NCBI GenBank assembly: GCA_905236585.1
Contig: CAJOQZ010000196.1
Coordinates: 1 to 7,092 of the forward strand
Origin: an uncultured Lachnospiraceae bacterium
GTDB taxonomy: Bacteria > Bacillota > Clostridia > Lachnospirales > Lachnospiraceae
DNA length: 7,092 nucleotides
Reading direction: 5' to 3'
In this document: positions 6,319-7,092 of the stretch, one piece after another
Layout of the letters: each line of letters starts with the position of its first letter
How positions within the stretch are numbered: position 1 is the first letter of the stretch
The notes under the pieces: generated by a model
Told to the model about the DNA's origin: nothing
The model's input: only the letters and a program-made list of their open reading frames with translations
The model's database searches: none
Program-made: the position numbers and the translations under genes

Positions 6319-6368
6319 GATTTTGTGATGCCTTTGTTTACCGTTGAAGGATTTATGGAACACGAATT

Positions 6369-7092
6369 TTATTCGTTTGCTTTTGCTTTGACAAGCCCCA
6401 TTGTCTCACGGTAAGCCACATATGGAACCGTAAAGGACGCTCCGCCGGAGCATCCCGACGGAATGCCGTTTTCATTCAAAATCTCCGTAAACGCGTCCAC
6501 GAAGAATGACGAAGATACGTTCTGGCGGAAACTGAAAACGAAATGTCCGCCCATTTCGGTTAAGTTGATGATGATGCTGTTGCGCGGCGGGGATACCAGG
6601 TCGATATCCGTCACCTCATCCTCGTAACCGGGCAGATGGAGTGAGCCGACATAACTCAAAAAGACGGTATCTACGGATGCCCGCGGCAGTTCGGCGAATT
6701 TCGCCACCCGTGCCTGATAATCGGACAGTTCTTCATTGCCTTTAACAAACGCCGTAAAATTGTTGGCAAGCGTCTTAAGATGTACCGGGGCAGTCTGCGC
6801 CTTCAACTGCGAACGTAAGATCTTTCCCTGCTCGCCGACGGATCTTCCCGCCATCTCTTTCGGATCGAAATACAGCCCGATATCAAGCGTGGAGTTTTTG
6901 TAGGTATTTGCCATGTCCACCGCTTTTCGGATATTTACCGGTATTGCCGTCTTGATGGGCTTTGTATTCTCCGGATAAAGCCGCATCGCGGCATGGGATA
7001 AAAATACCGCCGCCGCACTGGTCGGAGTAAGCCCCTCTTTATGAACCAGTTCCATGAAGGCTTTTTTATCCGCCTTTATCAAAAAGCCGGTA
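6369..7092 (-). CDS. Condensation-domain-like acyltransferase, C-terminal part (cut by the right edge)
   Basis: Seen: the frame is open from the window edge to the TAA at 6371-6369, giving 240 visible residues and no true start. A TTG at 7082 is an internal Leu codon, not a start. The fragment matches the C-lobe of the condensation/PapA-like fold as in the gene at 556-1851: PVNIR at about 51-55, in the position of the family's PVDLR-type block, and FLSYVGSLHLP at about 144-154, aligning with FLTNVGKVRFP there. Hydrophobic strand SIIINLTEMGG follows. The HxxxDG motif must lie beyond the window. Known: transfer of an acyl group from a thioester to a hydroxyl or amine. Inferred: it begins or continues the same operon, making three acyltransferases around two glycosyltransferases and two kinases. 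No membrane segment is seen. Family assignment is a little weaker than for the complete copy because the catalytic half is missing. Confidence 0.78.
   Translation of the reverse strand, partial: TGFLIKADKKAFMELVHKEGLTPTSAAAVFLSHAAMRLYPENTKPIKTAIPVNIRKAVDMANTYKNSTLDIGLYFDPKEMAGRSVGEQGKILRSQLKAQTAPVHLKTLANNFTAFVKGNEELSDYQARVAKFAELPRASVDTVFLSYVGSLHLPGYEDEVTDIDLVSPPRNSIIINLTEMGGHFVFSFRQNVSSSFFVDAFTEILNENGIPSGCSGGASFTVPYVAYRETMGLVKAKANE

Larger units (their letters stand above)
1..7092 (-). other. Single apparent operon of acyltransferase, glycosyltransferase and kinase paralogues
   Basis: All seven genes point the same way. In order of transcription, the distances from each stop to the next start are 65 bases, a 4-base overlap, 5, 17, 45 and 41 bases. 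No convincing terminator or promoter was seen in any gap. The core from 6303 to 1897 (two glycosyltransferases and two kinases) is the tightest and most likely to be co-translated. The flanking acyltransferases sit behind slightly larger gaps and could vary more independently. Both ends of the operon lie outside the window. Confidence 0.7.

Noticed and set aside
6304..6363. A 20-residue N-terminal extension of the first glycosyltransferase from a GTG at 6363
   Set aside because: There is no ribosome binding site before the GTG, the extension has no GT2 similarity, and a strong AGGAAGGA site precedes the ATG at 6303, which matches the family's usual start.
6304..6368. A possible minus-strand promoter (TTCAAC, 17 bases, CAAAAT) in the largest gap
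   Set aside because: It matches only 3 of 6 and 4 of 6 consensus bases, which is expected by chance, and the gene order reads as one operon.
7080..7082. TTG at 7082 as the start of the right-edge gene
   Set aside because: The frame stays open to the window edge and the protein is clearly the C-lobe of a longer condensation-like enzyme, so this is an internal Leu codon.

Overview
The window looks like part of a bacterial chromosome, probably a low- to mid-GC Firmicute of the Clostridia type. The reasons are strong purine-rich Shine-Dalgarno sites before nearly every gene, a SpoIIAA/RsbV-type STAS domain, and mixed codon use at roughly half GC. The genus cannot be named from this sequence. All seven genes lie on the minus strand, tightly packed, so transcription runs from the right edge to the left edge. 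No RNA gene, insertion sequence, CRISPR array or convincing promoter or terminator was seen. There is no gene-free stretch longer than 65 bases.

In order of transcription the window holds: (1) the C-terminal part of a condensation-domain-like acyltransferase (6369-7092, cut by the right edge); (2) and (3) two paralogous family 2 glycosyltransferases (5218-6303 and 4118-5221), joined by a 4-base ATGA overlap; (4) a small APH/choline-kinase-fold phosphotransferase (3159-4112); (5) a second, paralogous kinase carrying an N-terminal STAS domain (1897-3141); (6) a complete 431-residue stand-alone condensation-like acyltransferase (556-1851); (7) the N-terminal part of a third acyltransferase (1-514, cut by the left edge). 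A 40-base all-purine transcript segment, made of a 10-base Shine-Dalgarno-like repeat, sits directly before the last gene.

The striking point is the composition. Three protein families are each present in two or three copies in one apparent operon: acyltransferase (3), glycosyltransferase (2) and kinase (2). The two acyltransferases whose N-lobe is visible carry an FHxxxDG form of the HHxxxDG motif. Both kinases have glycine-rich loop, HGDxxxxN and IDxG motifs and end in a shared WWP tail. Both glycosyltransferases keep DD, DxDD and EDQ motifs. There are no adenylation, carrier-protein, thioesterase, transporter or polymerase genes in view.

A reasonable but unproven reading is a pathway that builds a decorated glycoconjugate or glycolipid: sugars added by the GT2 enzymes, acyl groups by the condensation-like enzymes, phosphate by the kinases. 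The STAS-kinase fusion hints at a link between one kinase and partner-switching regulation. The substrates and product cannot be read from this sequence.
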